DNA of 64,000 bases from Streptomyces galbus (GCF_005280195.1 NZ_SZPR01000012.1:582861-646860); one strand, 5' to 3'; shown: positions 8,364 through 16,323, numbered from the stretch's first letter. Made by a program: numbers and translations. Notes: a model not told the origin generated them from the sequence alone.

Positions 8364-9010
8364 TCAGCGTTGCCTTTCAAGGGTGAGAACGGCTTCGGTG
8401 ATGACGCTCATGCGGTTGGGGCTGATGCGGGATCTGCGGAAGATCTGCCAGGACTTCAGCCGTGCCATGCCGCGCTCGACAAGTGCTCGGGCCTGGGCGG
8501 GGGCGCGGTTGACGGTGCGCTGGGTGATGGTGAGTTCGCCGCCGGGTGGACGAATGAGGCCGGTAGTCAGCCAGGGGCCGGCGCCCTGGTAGGCGCGGTC
8601 GGCGAGGATCGGGACGCCCTGGCGTTCGCAGATCCGGATGATGCGGTGGGTGCGGGCTGCGGTCAGATCATGGGTGCGGCCTGGCAGTGCGGGCGAGATC
8701 CACAGCACCTCGCCGGTGGGGTCGGTGACGACTTGGGCGTTCACGCCGTGCTGGCGGTGCTTGGCCGAGTAGTCGGCTCGACTGTCGCCGACGCGGTCGC
8801 ACTCGGCCAGGGTCTCGTCCAGCAGGACGAACTCCGGATCGTGCTCGAGCACAGTCTTGAGCAGGCCCGGGGCACAGTCGGCAAGCAGGCTGGTCACGGC
8901 AGTGACGTACGCGTGGGCGGTGCCGTACGCGTGGGCGGTGCCGATGGATATGCCGAAGCCGGACGCGATCCTGGTGCGAGACCGTGTAGTGGTGACAGCT
9001 GGCGCCATTG
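8364..9010 (-). mobile_element. IS5-like DDE transposase, N-terminally truncated
   Basis: The reading frame encodes about 210 residues of a DDE transposase: FVLLDETLAECDRV (first Asp), SPALPGRTHDLTAART, PILADRAYQGAG (second Asp) and ARALVERGMARLKSW (Glu). The N-terminal third is absent: homology to the helix-turn-helix (RTRIASGFGISIGTAHAY) starts near 9010 and what precedes it is unrelated. An 18-bp tandem duplication adds six residues to the HTH. The C-terminus is complete at 8364, followed by the typical AT-richer IS end near 8340-8360. No left end or target duplication was recognised. Probably inactive. Confidence 0.75.
8907..8942. repeat. 18-bp tandem duplication in transposase
   Basis: Two perfect copies of an 18-base unit beginning GTACGCGTGG, at 8907-8924 and 8925-8942. 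In the transposase frame it duplicates the hexapeptide GTAHAY inside the HTH. Confidence 0.9.
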
Positions 9011-9192
9011 CCGGAGCGAGTACTGCGGGAGCAGTTGGATGCGCACTAGCCGGTGAAGCCTTCGGAGAATGGACAAAAACCGTGTGCAGCCCCGAAGTCG
9101 CGGACGAGATCGCCGGACGACTGCGCGAGGCCGTCGGCGCGATCCTCGACGAGTACACCGACGACGAAGTCTTCGACTACGGCGTCGACTGA
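9010..9192 (+). pseudogene. C-terminal fragment of unknown protein
   Basis: About 55 codons ending at the TGA at 9192 read GEWTKTVCSPEVADEI, then LREAVGAILDEYTDDEVFD. The composition and third-position GC bias look like coding sequence, yet no start or upstream part is present because transposase sequence begins at about 9010. It may be the tail of a gene cut by the element. Not recognised; low confidence. Confidence 0.25.
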
Positions 9193-9284
9193 CGCCGTTG
9201 AGCGCCGGGAGGGATCACCGCATGTCCGCCCCCACCGTCCCGCCCCGCGCGTACGGTGGCCGTACGACCCGTCAGGAGGTGCCG

Positions 9285-9410
9285 ATGAGCGCGCAGCCCG
9301 AGGAAGCTCCCGACCCGCCGGCTCCGGCCGCCGCCGCGCAGTTACTCGCCCAGCTGCGCGAGGACCGCGGCGCCGGCACCTGTGTGCCCCGCACGACCTT
9401 CATGTCCCGG
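9285..9410 (+). pseudogene. short N-terminal fragment, possible antitoxin-like (DUF6247) start
   Basis: ATG 9285 has an excellent ribosome site (AGGAGGTG) and opens with MSAQPEEAPDPPAP, then AAAQLLAQLREDRG. The style resembles N-termini of DUF6247-type proteins, another remnant of which lies at 12707-12960. After about 40 codons the frame becomes low-quality and no conserved body follows. Either a truncated gene or a leader peptide ahead of the Nudix gene. Confidence 0.25.
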
Positions 9411-9526
9411 CGGCCGACATCGCCCTCGCCGCCGGCAAGCTGTCCGCCAGCGACCGAAGCGACCGGGAGCGCACCATGGCCCCGAACTCCTCCACCAGGT
9501 GCAGCACCTCGGACGGAAGAATCCAC

Positions 9527-9976
9527 ATGATCGAGTGCGTGCGCGCGGTTCTACTCACTCCTGCCGACCGGCTGCTGCTGATCCGCCGTACCTGGCCCGG
9601 CGGCGTCCCCTACTGGACGCTGCCCGGCGGCCACGTCGAGCCCGATGACCGGGACCTTCGCGCGGCGCTCTCCCGCGAGGTGTGCGAAGAGACCGGTGGT
9701 GTCCCGGACATCCTCGGCCGGCTGCTGACCTTCGACGACACCCACCAACGCGACCACGTGTACCTTGCCCGGATCGCCCGCTGGTCCGAAAGCGGCCGAA
9801 CCGGGCCGGAGATCGACGACCCTGACCACGGCACCTACCAGCTCGACGAGATCGCTCATGCCTCCGCAGCCCTTAGCCCCCTCCCGTTGCTCCCCGAGGC
9901 TGTCGCGACCTTTTTGCAACGGACGGCTGCGGCCGGACAGGACCTCGCCGTCCTCGCCGACCCGACGGTCCCGTGA
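9527..9976 (+). CDS. Nudix hydrolase
   Basis: 149 residues, single Nudix domain. The box reads GGHVEPDDRDLRAALSREVC followed by EETGG: it keeps REVxEE for metal binding but has Asp for the first Glu and one extra residue in the loop, a variant seen in actinobacterial Nudix proteins of the VEPDDxDL type. Nudix enzymes cleave nucleoside diphosphates linked to another moiety; the substrate is not predictable. ATG 9527 follows GGACGGAAG. No operon partner. Confidence 0.85.
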   Translation: MIECVRAVLLTPADRLLLIRRTWPGGVPYWTLPGGHVEPDDRDLRAALSREVCEETGGVPDILGRLLTFDDTHQRDHVYLARIARWSESGRTGPEIDDPDHGTYQLDEIAHASAALSPLPLLPEAVATFLQRTAAAGQDLAVLADPTVP

Positions 9977-10082
9977 GCACCGTTGTCGAGGGTTTCCAGG
10001 AAGGTCTCTGCGTTCATCTGCCGCGCCGCCACGAGCAAGGCCAACGCACTGGCCTGCCAGTTGAGAGGAGAGCACACCGCTC

Positions 10083-10403
10083 ATGCGGAAGTACCACAGG
10101 GCCGGAGACTCGGTCCTGGTCCTAGCAGGCCCGCAGAAGGAGCAGACGTTGACCGTCACGCCTGTCCGGATGTTCGCTGCCGACCCCGGCTGCTACCTGC
10201 GAGGCGGCAGCGGTCTGTATGCCCCGGGGCAGGTCCAACTGGCTGCCGAACGAGTTGTCGGCAACCACTGCGGGAGGGCGTGCGACCCCTCGAAGCACGA
10301 CGCCGTCGGCACCTGTGATCACTGCCGGGGGACGTGTACGAGGACGTGCGTAGCCGACAGTGGCAGAGTTGAGACAGAGAACGGCCCCGGTACCTCACAG
10401 TAG
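10083..10403 (+). CDS. small Cys-rich hypothetical protein
   Basis: 106 codons from ATG 10083, with GAGAGGAGAG about 11 bases upstream. The first 60 residues look like a compact beta domain (YHRAGDSVLVLAGP, LTVTPVRMFA); the end is Cys-rich (NHCGRACD, TCDHCRGTC, TRTC), possibly zinc-binding. Codon use is less GC-biased at third positions than its neighbours, so it may be imported or non-coding. Its stop lies inside the hairpin at 10381-10416, which would then be its terminator. Not recognised. Confidence 0.35.
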   Translation: MRKYHRAGDSVLVLAGPQKEQTLTVTPVRMFAADPGCYLRGGSGLYAPGQVQLAAERVVGNHCGRACDPSKHDAVGTCDHCRGTCTRTCVADSGRVETENGPGTSQ

Positions 10404-10416
10404 GTACCGGGGCCGT
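10381..10416. terminator. bidirectional hairpin terminator
   Basis: Perfect 14-bp stem, ACGGCCCCGGTACC (10381-10394) with its complement (10403-10416) and an 8-base loop. It separates the plus-strand unit ending at 10403 from the minus-strand gene ending at 10454. Confidence 0.75.
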
Positions 10417-10453
10417 TCGGCCTGAGTTTGTCCGTCTCCTGGGGCGTACTGGA

Positions 10454-10648
10454 TCAGTCGAGGTAGTCGCCGACGTGCGCGCAGCCCGCGTCGCCCCAGA
10501 CGGCGTTCGTGTCATCGGCTGCGGCGCCGCCGCCGGACTGCCAGCAGTAGCTGATGTCGTCGTCGCCGCCGTACGCCGCGGCGGGAGCGGCGGCCATGAA
10601 CCCGGCCGCGAGCAGACCGGTGAGAACGAGGGATACGCGCCTGAGCAT
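10454..10648 (-). CDS. small secreted protein
   Basis: 64 residues. A signal peptide (MLRRVSLVLTGLLAAGF, cleavage after APAAA) leaves a mature peptide of about 39 residues, acidic, with two cysteines (ISYCWQ and GCAHV) that could form one disulfide. The ATG at 10648 follows AAGGAG at good spacing. It does not match chaplins or rodlins. Exported on its own promoter; function unknown. Confidence 0.7.
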   Translation of the reverse strand: MLRRVSLVLTGLLAAGFMAAAPAAAYGGDDDISYCWQSGGGAAADDTNAVWGDAGCAHVGDYLD

Positions 10649-10779
10649 GGGGTGTCTCCTTGTCGTCGGGGGACCTGCCCTGACTCTCCGGCAGGGGCCT
10701 CCGGCCCGCACTCCGGAAGGTGCGACCGGGTGGTGCCCCGCGCCGCACTGGGGGGCGGCGACGGCGGGCCCCTCCCTCC

Positions 10780-11208
10780 GTATCGCCGTCGCGCGACGGC
10801 GGTCTCGACGTCACCCTCGTCCGGGCGGGGCACACCTTCCCCCTGCACCTGGCCGACGGCCGCGCCGCACGCACCGTCGACTGCGAGGGCTCGTTGCTCG
10901 GCATCACGCCGGACCCGCGTGTGGAGACCCACCGCCTGCGGCTCCGCCCGGCCGAGAGCCTGGTGCTGTACACCGACGGTCTCACCGAGGTCCGCGACCC
11001 GGACGGCGAACAGTTCGGCGAGGAACGTCTCGCCCGGGCCCTGTCCGCGCGGCACGACGGACAACCCCAGCGGATCATCGACAGGCTCGTCGAGGCCGTG
11101 CACGCCTTCGCCCGCGACACGGGCATCGACGACGACCAGGCGGCCCTGGTCGTGACCGCGACCGCTCCGGGCGGCCCGGAGCGAGCGGCGGCCGTGTCCG
11201 GTCGGTGA
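10780..11208 (+). pseudogene. SpoIIE/PP2C phosphatase C-terminal fragment
   Basis: About 140 residues cover the end of a SpoIIE-type phosphatase: VTLVRAGHTFPLHLADG, GSLLGITPDPRVE, SLVLYTDGLTEVRD and IDDDQAALVV, which carries the metal-binding Asp-Asp. The first half of the catalytic domain (GGDWYD region) and any sensor domain are missing, and the sequence upstream of about 10780 is not related. The fragment would lack half its manganese ligands. Remnant of an RsbU-like regulator. Confidence 0.7.
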
Positions 11209-11251
11209 GGACGGCGGTGCGGGAACCCTTCCGGACGGGCGATACTGACGG

Positions 11252-11298
11252 GCGCCGGGGCCGGGGGGTATCCATCACATACCCCTCGGCCCCGGCGC
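11252..11298. terminator. hairpin terminator
   Basis: Stem of 11 + 7 pairs interrupted by one 2x2 mismatch: arms 11252-11271 and 11279-11298, 7-base loop. It stands directly beyond the stop of the CBM20 gene (11305, minus strand) and faces the SpoIIE fragment. Confidence 0.65.
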
Positions 11299-11304
11299 CG
11301 GACG

Positions 11305-12012
11305 TCAGCGCCAGGTGTCGTTGACGGTCAGGGTGCCGGTGGGCGGGGTGACGACGGTGCGGTTGTCACCGCTCTCCCAGGTGACGGAGCCGTCGGGGTT
11401 CTTCTTGAAGTACTTGTACTGCACGGCGGTGTTCGGCGGCAGCGGGTGGGCGCCGGTCCACAGCGGGTAGGTGCCGGACCCGGTGGTCAGGCGCACGGCC
11501 CTGGCCGGGTCCCAGCTGCCGAGGTCGGGCAGGTTGCCGGTGACGTAGAGGTTCTGGCCCCAGCTCGTGGTGGCGGTGGCGCGGAAGGTCGCGGCGACCG
11601 GGACGACGTTCCAGCTGTCGTTGGTGCCCGTGGTGTCCGCGGCGACGGTCAGGGTGCGGTTGGCGGTGCTCTCCCAGGTGATCGTGCCGGTGGGGGAGCG
11701 CTTGAGGTACTTGTACTCGACGGTGGCGCCGACGGGCAGCCGGACGCCGGCCGACCAGTTCGGATAGGCGCTGGCGGTGGTGCCCAGCGGGACGGCCTTG
11801 GCCGGGTCCCAGCCGCCGAGCTGCGGAACGCTGCCCGTGACCAGGAGGGTCTCGCCCTGCGTGGAGGCGTTCACCCGGAAGGTGACGGAGGTGTCCTGGG
11901 CCGTGGCCGCCCGGGCGTGGGGGGCGGTGCCGGCGAGCAGTCCGGCGAGGAGCACGGCCAGCATGAGCACCGGCCGCAAGGCGGCGGGCACCCGGTGACG
12001 TATCGAGAGCAT
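11305..12012 (-). CDS. secreted tandem CBM20 starch-binding protein
   Basis: 235 residues: a signal peptide (about residues 1-36, cleavage near ARA-A) and two CBM20 starch-binding domains, about 41-137 and 140-235. Each has the family landmarks TLLVTGSVPQLGGWDP or LYVTGNLPDLGSWDP, then a Trp in YPNW or YPLW, then EYKYLK or QYKYFK. There is no catalytic domain; CBM20 normally sits at the end of amylases and glucoamylases. It could tether starch, act as an amylase accessory, or be the remaining tail of a larger enzyme with a new signal peptide, though the start looks native (AAGGGATGTC before ATG 12012). MalR-like repeats lie upstream. Confidence 0.85.
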   Translation of the reverse strand: MLSIRHRVPAALRPVLMLAVLLAGLLAGTAPHARAATAQDTSVTFRVNASTQGETLLVTGSVPQLGGWDPAKAVPLGTTASAYPNWSAGVRLPVGATVEYKYLKRSPTGTITWESTANRTLTVAADTTGTNDSWNVVPVAATFRATATTSWGQNLYVTGNLPDLGSWDPARAVRLTTGSGTYPLWTGAHPLPPNTAVQYKYFKKNPDGSVTWESGDNRTVVTPPTGTLTVNDTWR

Positions 12013-12170
12013 GACATCCCTTCGATGCATGAGGACGAACGATGCGGCGGGTCCCTGCGCCCGCCGACCGCGCACATCCCAACACACCTTGAAGTCGAAT
12101 GGTGACGGCATGCGCTCGCAGCGTTCAGAGATGCACCTGATCCGGCCGCGGAGGCCGACTCTTCTCGCGG

Positions 12171-12351
12171 CTTCCTTAAAGTCCTGAACGAACTGTCGAC
12201 GGTTCGGGCGGGGAGTCGATCATGCTGGTCGTGGAGGAAGCGGGCACAGGCAGGGCCTGAAGGGCTTCACCCGTGGGCCACCTCGAGTCGGTGGGCGGGC
12301 CTCCGCAGGAGCCCGCCCGGCCTTGCGCAAGATGACGCAAAATCTTTCAAG
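12171..12351 (-). promoter_or_regulatory. MalR-like repeats and promoter region of CBM20 gene
   Basis: On the plus strand CTTGCGCAAG (12322-12331) is a perfect palindrome; CTTTCAAG (12344-12351) follows, centres 21 bp apart (two helical turns). A related element, read on the minus strand as GTTCAGGACTTTAAGGAAG, lies at 12171-12189. Such CTTGC/CTTTCA repeats are typical of sites for the Streptomyces LacI-type regulator MalR at starch and maltose genes. A GC-rich hairpin (12293-12300 with 12311-12318) lies in between. This 360-base gap (12013-12372) holds no gene. Confidence 0.4.
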
Positions 12352-12372
12352 CGGCTTGGCCCGGCGCCGCGC

Positions 12373-12700
12373 CTACCGGGCGGAGGGCAGGCGGCCCTCG
12401 TCGATGGCCCGGGTGAAGGCGGCGTAATCCTCACGGGTCCGCTCGGTGTAGGCGAGGGCGAACGCGATCGGGGAACATCGGTACAGCGCGAGCGCGCTGA
12501 CCCGGTTCTCGTACTCGTGGCGGGCCTTGCGCTGAGCCGGGACCGCCGGGGTGCCCTGGCCGCCGTCGAGCGGCTGGCAGAGAGCGAGGAGCCGGCGGTG
12601 CACGATCGGGACCACGGTGACGCGCAGGGTGTACCCCTGGCCGCGCCGCACGACCACTCCCTGGACGAGCGCGGCCCGCTCGTCGGGCTCCAGGTCGGCG
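12373..12700 (-). pseudogene. C-terminal fragment of unrecognised conserved protein
   Basis: About 105 residues ending at 12373: DERAALVQGVVVRRGQGY, TLRVTVVPIVHRRLLALCQP, HEYENRVSALALYRC, IDEGRLPSAR. It has good codon bias and looks like a folded domain, but no start is visible and coding quality ends at about 12700, where a plus-strand toxin-antitoxin remnant begins. I do not recognise the family. Confidence 0.4.
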
Positions 12701-12706
12701 GCGCGG

Positions 12707-12960
12707 GAGGAAGTCGGCGACCTTGCCGGGCAGCTGCGCGCCGACCGGCGGGCCGACATGTGGGTGCCCGCGTTCGAACAGGACTGGGCACGCGCGCTGG
12801 ACGACGCCCGGCACTCCCCAGCCTCACCCCGGTCCACCTGGTCGCCCGCACCTGGCGGGCCCGCCTCGCCTCGGCCCCGGCTGTCGACGTCTTCATCGAG
12901 GGCGGGTGCGACGACTCCGACGGCATCGACCTGGACCAGGTCCTCGGAGCCCGGACGTGA
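12707..12960 (+). pseudogene. antitoxin-like (DUF6247 type) protein, frameshifted
   Basis: Two frames together give a conserved small protein: LAGQLRADRRADMWVPAFEQ and DWARALDDARHS, then after a one-base shift LTPVHLVARTWRARLASAPA and DVFIEGG to the TGA at 12960. Adding one C to the CCCC run at 12816-12819 restores a single frame. The N-terminus is also missing. The gene ends in a GTGA overlap with the next gene, as in toxin-antitoxin operons. Family name given from memory of the motif pattern. Confidence 0.5.
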
Positions 12961-13187
12961 GCGACGCACAACCGCCCTGGCCCGCCCGTCTGTCGCCCCA
13001 AGCAGCAGGCACCGTCAAAGAGTTGCCCGAGCATGCACGTGAGATGCTGAGGGACGACCTGGACATCGCCGGCCGCGATCCGTGGTCGTTCCCGCCCTTC
13101 AACCCCCGCGACCCCGAAGGCGAGGACGTCCGATCCGCTTGGGTCGGACAGCTCACCGCCGTCTACTGGGCCTGGGCTTCGCGATGA
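12957..13187 (+). pseudogene. RelE-like toxin, C-terminally truncated
   Basis: GTG 12957 overlaps the upstream stop by four bases. The 76-residue product has the helical hairpin of RelE/ParE-type proteins (PQAAGTVKELPEHAREMLRD, GRDPWSFPPF) and the first central strand (GQLTAVYW). The remaining strands with the C-terminal catalytic or ribosome-contact residues are lost: the frame becomes AWASR and stops. With the damaged antitoxin upstream this is a dead toxin-antitoxin module. Confidence 0.5.
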
Positions 13188-13757
13188 CGCCGATCGCGTT
13201 CTCCGTGCAGGCCCTCTTCAACGCGATCAGGGCGCTGCAGGAACACCGGCTGAGCTACTGGGCGGTGCCCCACACCAGTAAGTAGGGGTTTATCAACCTC
13301 GATGCCGCAGGTCAGAGGCGGTGTGTTGTCAGTGGTGCAGAAGCCGTCGTTCCGCGTCGGCGTTTCTCCGCGTTGGCCCGAGTGCCATCAGCTACCAGCA
13401 CAGGCCCCCGACGTGGGCCCCAGAAAGATCCCATGACCGTCACAACGGAGAGTGCTGACGTCAGCGTCGGGTGACAGGCCGGCAAGCTCATCGACACGTG
13501 CCAGCGAGCCAGCTCCGGGCAGGCGCGCTAGCAGGAGGGCGTCCACACGTCCACCTTTTCTAGGAATATCGAAACGTTGGACTGCGGCATTCTGCGATCA
13601 CATACTGACTCGGTCTTTACTGGTTCCTGCCTGCACCCTGGTCACCCGCACACGCCGTACCCGGACACGACCGGTAACGGCCCGGGTAGACGTCGTAAAA
13701 CACCTACTCAGGCGCGCAGGCGCTGGGCCACCACCTCACGACAACGGAGGGCGCCCT
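13188..13757. other. 570-base region without a supported gene
   Basis: Short open frames on both strands here lack ribosome sites, domain signals and Streptomyces codon bias. The stretch 13560-13640 is locally AT-richer and may hold the promoter of the gene at 13758. No RNA gene or repeat recognised. Confidence 0.5.
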
Positions 13758-14069
13758 ATGGCCTCACGCAAAGTTCTCTTCACCTCTCTGGTGGCAGCGG
13801 CCGCCCTCGCCTGTGCGGCAGGACCCGCGGTCGCGGCCCCTGCCCAGGACGCATCCGTGATGGGGGACGTCCCGTGGTGCGTCTCGACGGACATCTACAA
13901 CGAGGCTTCCGGGCAGGTCGCGTGGGTGTGGAACGCATGCGGCAACACGCAACGGGCACGGGTCGTTATCGGCTGGGGGCCGGACAGCGACTGCTTCACC
14001 ATTCCCCCGGGCTCGGGGGCGGCCTACCACTTCACCTTCGGCAACTACGGCAAGACGGAAACGTGCTGA
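13758..14069 (+). CDS. tendamistat-like secreted protein
   Basis: 103 residues. A signal peptide (residues 1-27, cleavage after AVAA) is followed by a mature domain of about 75 residues with four cysteines in the order C-x19-C-x17-C-x23-C. The motifs NACGNTQRARVVIGWG and DSDCFTIPPGSG resemble the Streptomyces alpha-amylase inhibitor tendamistat, which has C-x15-C-x17-C-x27-C and a DTEGLCYAVAPG loop. The Trp-Arg-Tyr inhibitor triad of tendamistat is not evident, so amylase inhibition is not established; related Streptomyces proteins are unassigned. The ATG follows ACGGAGGG. Exported, probably monocistronic. Confidence 0.75.
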   Translation: MASRKVLFTSLVAAAALACAAGPAVAAPAQDASVMGDVPWCVSTDIYNEASGQVAWVWNACGNTQRARVVIGWGPDSDCFTIPPGSGAAYHFTFGNYGKTETC

Positions 14070-14320
14070 ACGATTTGGCACAGCCGTGAGGGGCTGGTCG
14101 AACCATCGTGGCTGATGGACGCGGCAAGGGGTCGAGTCCGCACTGACCGTGCTCCAGTCGATCCGGCCTTCCAGTAGTTCTAAGAAAAGGGACGCCTCGC
14201 CGTCCGTTCGGTTGATCTCGCTGATGAGAGCGGCACACGCGGTATCCAGGTTCTTGTCGATGACGGTGGCGGGGGCCGTGAAGGTCGTCGTAGGCGGGGT
14301 TTCCTTACGGAACGTGAGAC

Positions 14321-14357
14321 GGGGCGGCTGGTGCGGTTTGAGCGCGCCAGCCGCCCC
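14321..14357 (+). terminator. rho-independent terminator
   Basis: Perfect 11-bp stem, GGGGCGGCTGG (14321-14331) and CCAGCCGCCCC (14347-14357), 15-base loop, followed by TTTTTC. Canonical intrinsic terminator for plus-strand transcription, 250 bases past the tendamistat-like gene. The 14070-14320 stretch has no supported gene. Confidence 0.7.
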
Positions 14358-14539
14358 TTTTTCGCTGTCATGGCCGGGAGCCGCTGCAGGGGCGCGGACG
14401 GTGCTGGCTGCCGCAGTCGGGTCCGTCAATGAGGCCGCATCGAGGGCCCGGTGACTTCTTGGTTGGACTGCTGACCGTCAGGGCGATGCGATCAGTCGCA
14501 TTGGGCTTCGCGGGAGTCCGGTTGTCCGCTCCTGCGGGA

Positions 14540-14990
14540 GCTTCTGCGGGTGATGCGCCTGGTCATCAGGGTGATCGCGGCTCAGGTGATGAGCGATTCC
14601 GAGTGCTGGATGAGCAGTTCGTAGTCGCGCGCGTGCCGGCGTGACGTGCATGGCCCGGCGTGTGAGCGTTCGACGACCCAGCGCCGGGGCAGCACGACGA
14701 ACCCGGGGACGTTCTTCGGGCGGCAGCGGCAGGCCCTTGGGGTCCACGACTAGGTGCCGCTTGCGGCCGTTACTTCTCTTGCCGGCGTCGTAGCCGCGGG
14801 AGTCCTTGCCGACGGTGCTGGCGGCCTGGACCGACTGGGGGTCGATGACGGTCGCGACCGCTCCGGGCGCCTTGCCCATCTCGCGGCGCATGCGTGTGCG
14901 GAGCTGGTCACGGATATGCCCAACGCCGCCGCAGGCCGCCCAGCGGGCCATGAATCCGTAACACGTGACCCAGGGCGGGAAGTCCTGTAG
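14540..14990 (-). mobile_element. IS5 family transposase remnant
   Basis: Read on the minus strand, the 5' part gives ARWAACGGVGHIRDQLRTRM, TVIDPQSVQAASTVGKDSRG, then KRSNGRKRHLVVDPKGLPL, the middle of an IS5-type transposase including its first catalytic Asp. After an internal deletion the 3' part, in another frame, gives VVLPRRWVVERSHAG and YELLIQHSESLIT, then an in-frame TGA, then AAITLMTRR. The element is broken by deletion, frameshift and stop, and lies inside a decayed integrase gene. Confidence 0.65.
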
Positions 14991-15657
14991 AAGGTGCAGG
15001 AGAAGCAGCGGTTGTATACCGGGCAACCCTGTCCGTCGGCGCGGACGTTGTTCATTTCGTGGCAGCGTCCCGCGGGGACGGGCACAGAGCCGACGCCGGC
15101 GCGGATCCGGTCGGCAAGGTCGTCGTCGGGTTGCGGGTGCGGATCCGGCCGCCGGTGAGGTCGAACTGGTAATTGGCGGCGATGGCGCGTACCGCTTCCA
15201 CCCGTCGGGGGTGCGAGGCCGGTAGTAGACCTGTGTGGTGGAGGGTCCTGGTGGGCCATGAGGACTCGCAGGATGTCGAGCGGGACGCCGGCGTCGGCGC
15301 GGAGTTGGGCATAGGTGTGCCGAAGAGGCGTAGGGGAACACCCGTGCCGGGTCGAAGGGCTTGCCGTGTTCGTCGGTTACGGCGAACTGGTCGAGCCAGG
15401 TCTCCAGCCAGTAGCCGATTGTGCCGCTGTCGTACGGCCGCTCGCCGAATGCGTCGGCACGGGAGCGGCGGGGGTGGGAACAGCACCATGCGGGTGGAAC
15501 GGGGCCGGCCGTCTTCGTGGAACAGGTGCGGGGCTTCGTGCCGTAGGTGGTCCTGCTGGCGGGTGATGACCCTGTCAATGGCCTGCGAGAGCGTCAGGGT
15601 GAAGCAGCGGCTGCCGAAGGGGCCCTCCGGGTCGTCTTCCCCGCTATGCCCGGCCAC
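14990..15657 (-). pseudogene. tyrosine site-specific recombinase (integrase), decayed
   Basis: Pieces in three frames assemble into the C-terminal half of a phage-type integrase: SQAIDRVITRQQDHLRHE, YDSGTIGYWLETWLDQFAVT, a catalytic-type LMAHQDPSTTQVYY-like segment (active-site Tyr), VRAIAANYQFDLTGGRIR, and the Cys-containing tail MNNVRADGQGCPVYNRCFSC. Several frameshifts separate them and an IS5 remnant interrupts the 3' end. It indicates that an integrated element once lay here; no attachment site or tRNA could be identified. Confidence 0.6.
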
Positions 15658-15783
15658 CCCGCCCAGCGCGCCACCACTCCTACTCCCACTCGTGCCCCAG
15701 CTGCGCCCGAGCCTGGCCGACCTGGTCCGCGCCGCCGAGGCCGTGGACCGGCTCGCGGAACTCGGCTGCGAGCCGCTGGAGGG

Positions 15784-16060
15784 CTACCCCGGCGCCGATC
15801 CGCGCAGCCGGGTGGGGACCAGCGTCGCGGGCGTGCGCCACTCACCGGTGCGCATCCGCACCTCGGCGTGCCAGGCCGCGGGCGGCAGGGCGCGTACCGC
15901 TTCCTCGAAGCGCGCGGCGGTCGCCCGTACGTCGGCGACCAGCTCGGCGACCGGGCGCCGGGCCCCGGCCTCGATCTCGGCGGCGCGGCGTCCATGCTCG
16001 CGTACTGCGGGGTCTCCACACCGGTACGCGCCCACCGCTTCCGCACCGTCAACAAAAACG
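15784..16060 (-). pseudogene. maleylpyruvate isomerase (MDMPI) family N-terminal fragment
   Basis: About 85 residues: DPAVREHGRRAAEIEAGARR, PVAELVADVRATAARFEEAV, then LPPAAWHAEVRMRTGEW, the first helices of DinB/MDMPI proteins. Preceding residues (RWARTGVETPQYAS) lie in another frame, so there is a frameshift, and the C-terminal part is absent. The metal-ligand His triad is incomplete. Inactive remnant; compare the C-terminal fragment at 4973-5270. Confidence 0.45.
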
Positions 16061-16133
16061 CGAGCTGCCCTGCATATATGCGCCATCACAGGGCACCAGC
16101 ACGTCGACAGCTCGGCTCCCCCTCCGAGCGCAC

Positions 16134-16168
16134 CGGCCCCGCCACCCATCCCCCCGGTGGCGGGGCCG
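16134..16168. terminator. hairpin upstream of the MoxR-VWA operon
   Basis: Perfect 13-bp stem, CGGCCCCGCCACC (16134-16146) and its complement (16156-16168), 9-base loop. It would insulate the operon at 16324 from upstream transcription. About 40 bases earlier a small AT-rich palindrome GCATATATGC (16072-16081) sits inside arms TGCCCTG/CAGGGCA (16066-16072, 16089-16095), a possible operator. Confidence 0.5.
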
Positions 16169-16323
16169 CCCCTTTGTCCGCACGGCCCGGCACCAGGGTG
16201 GCGAAGGCCGGTGACGGCCGTACCCGCTCCGCACGGCGTTGTCAGTGGTCGCCGCTAAGTTCGATCACGCCTCGCCGGTCCGGCGAGCGCATTCCCTCGT
16301 GCTGCCGCAAAGGAGCTGGTGCG

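Noticed and set aside
14032..14429. Minus-strand frame with a protein-like stretch (ISEINRTDGEASLFLELLEG)
   Set aside because: It would start at a TTG without a ribosome site, cross the plus-strand terminator and overlap the tendamistat-like gene. Possibly a tiny remnant, but not supportable.
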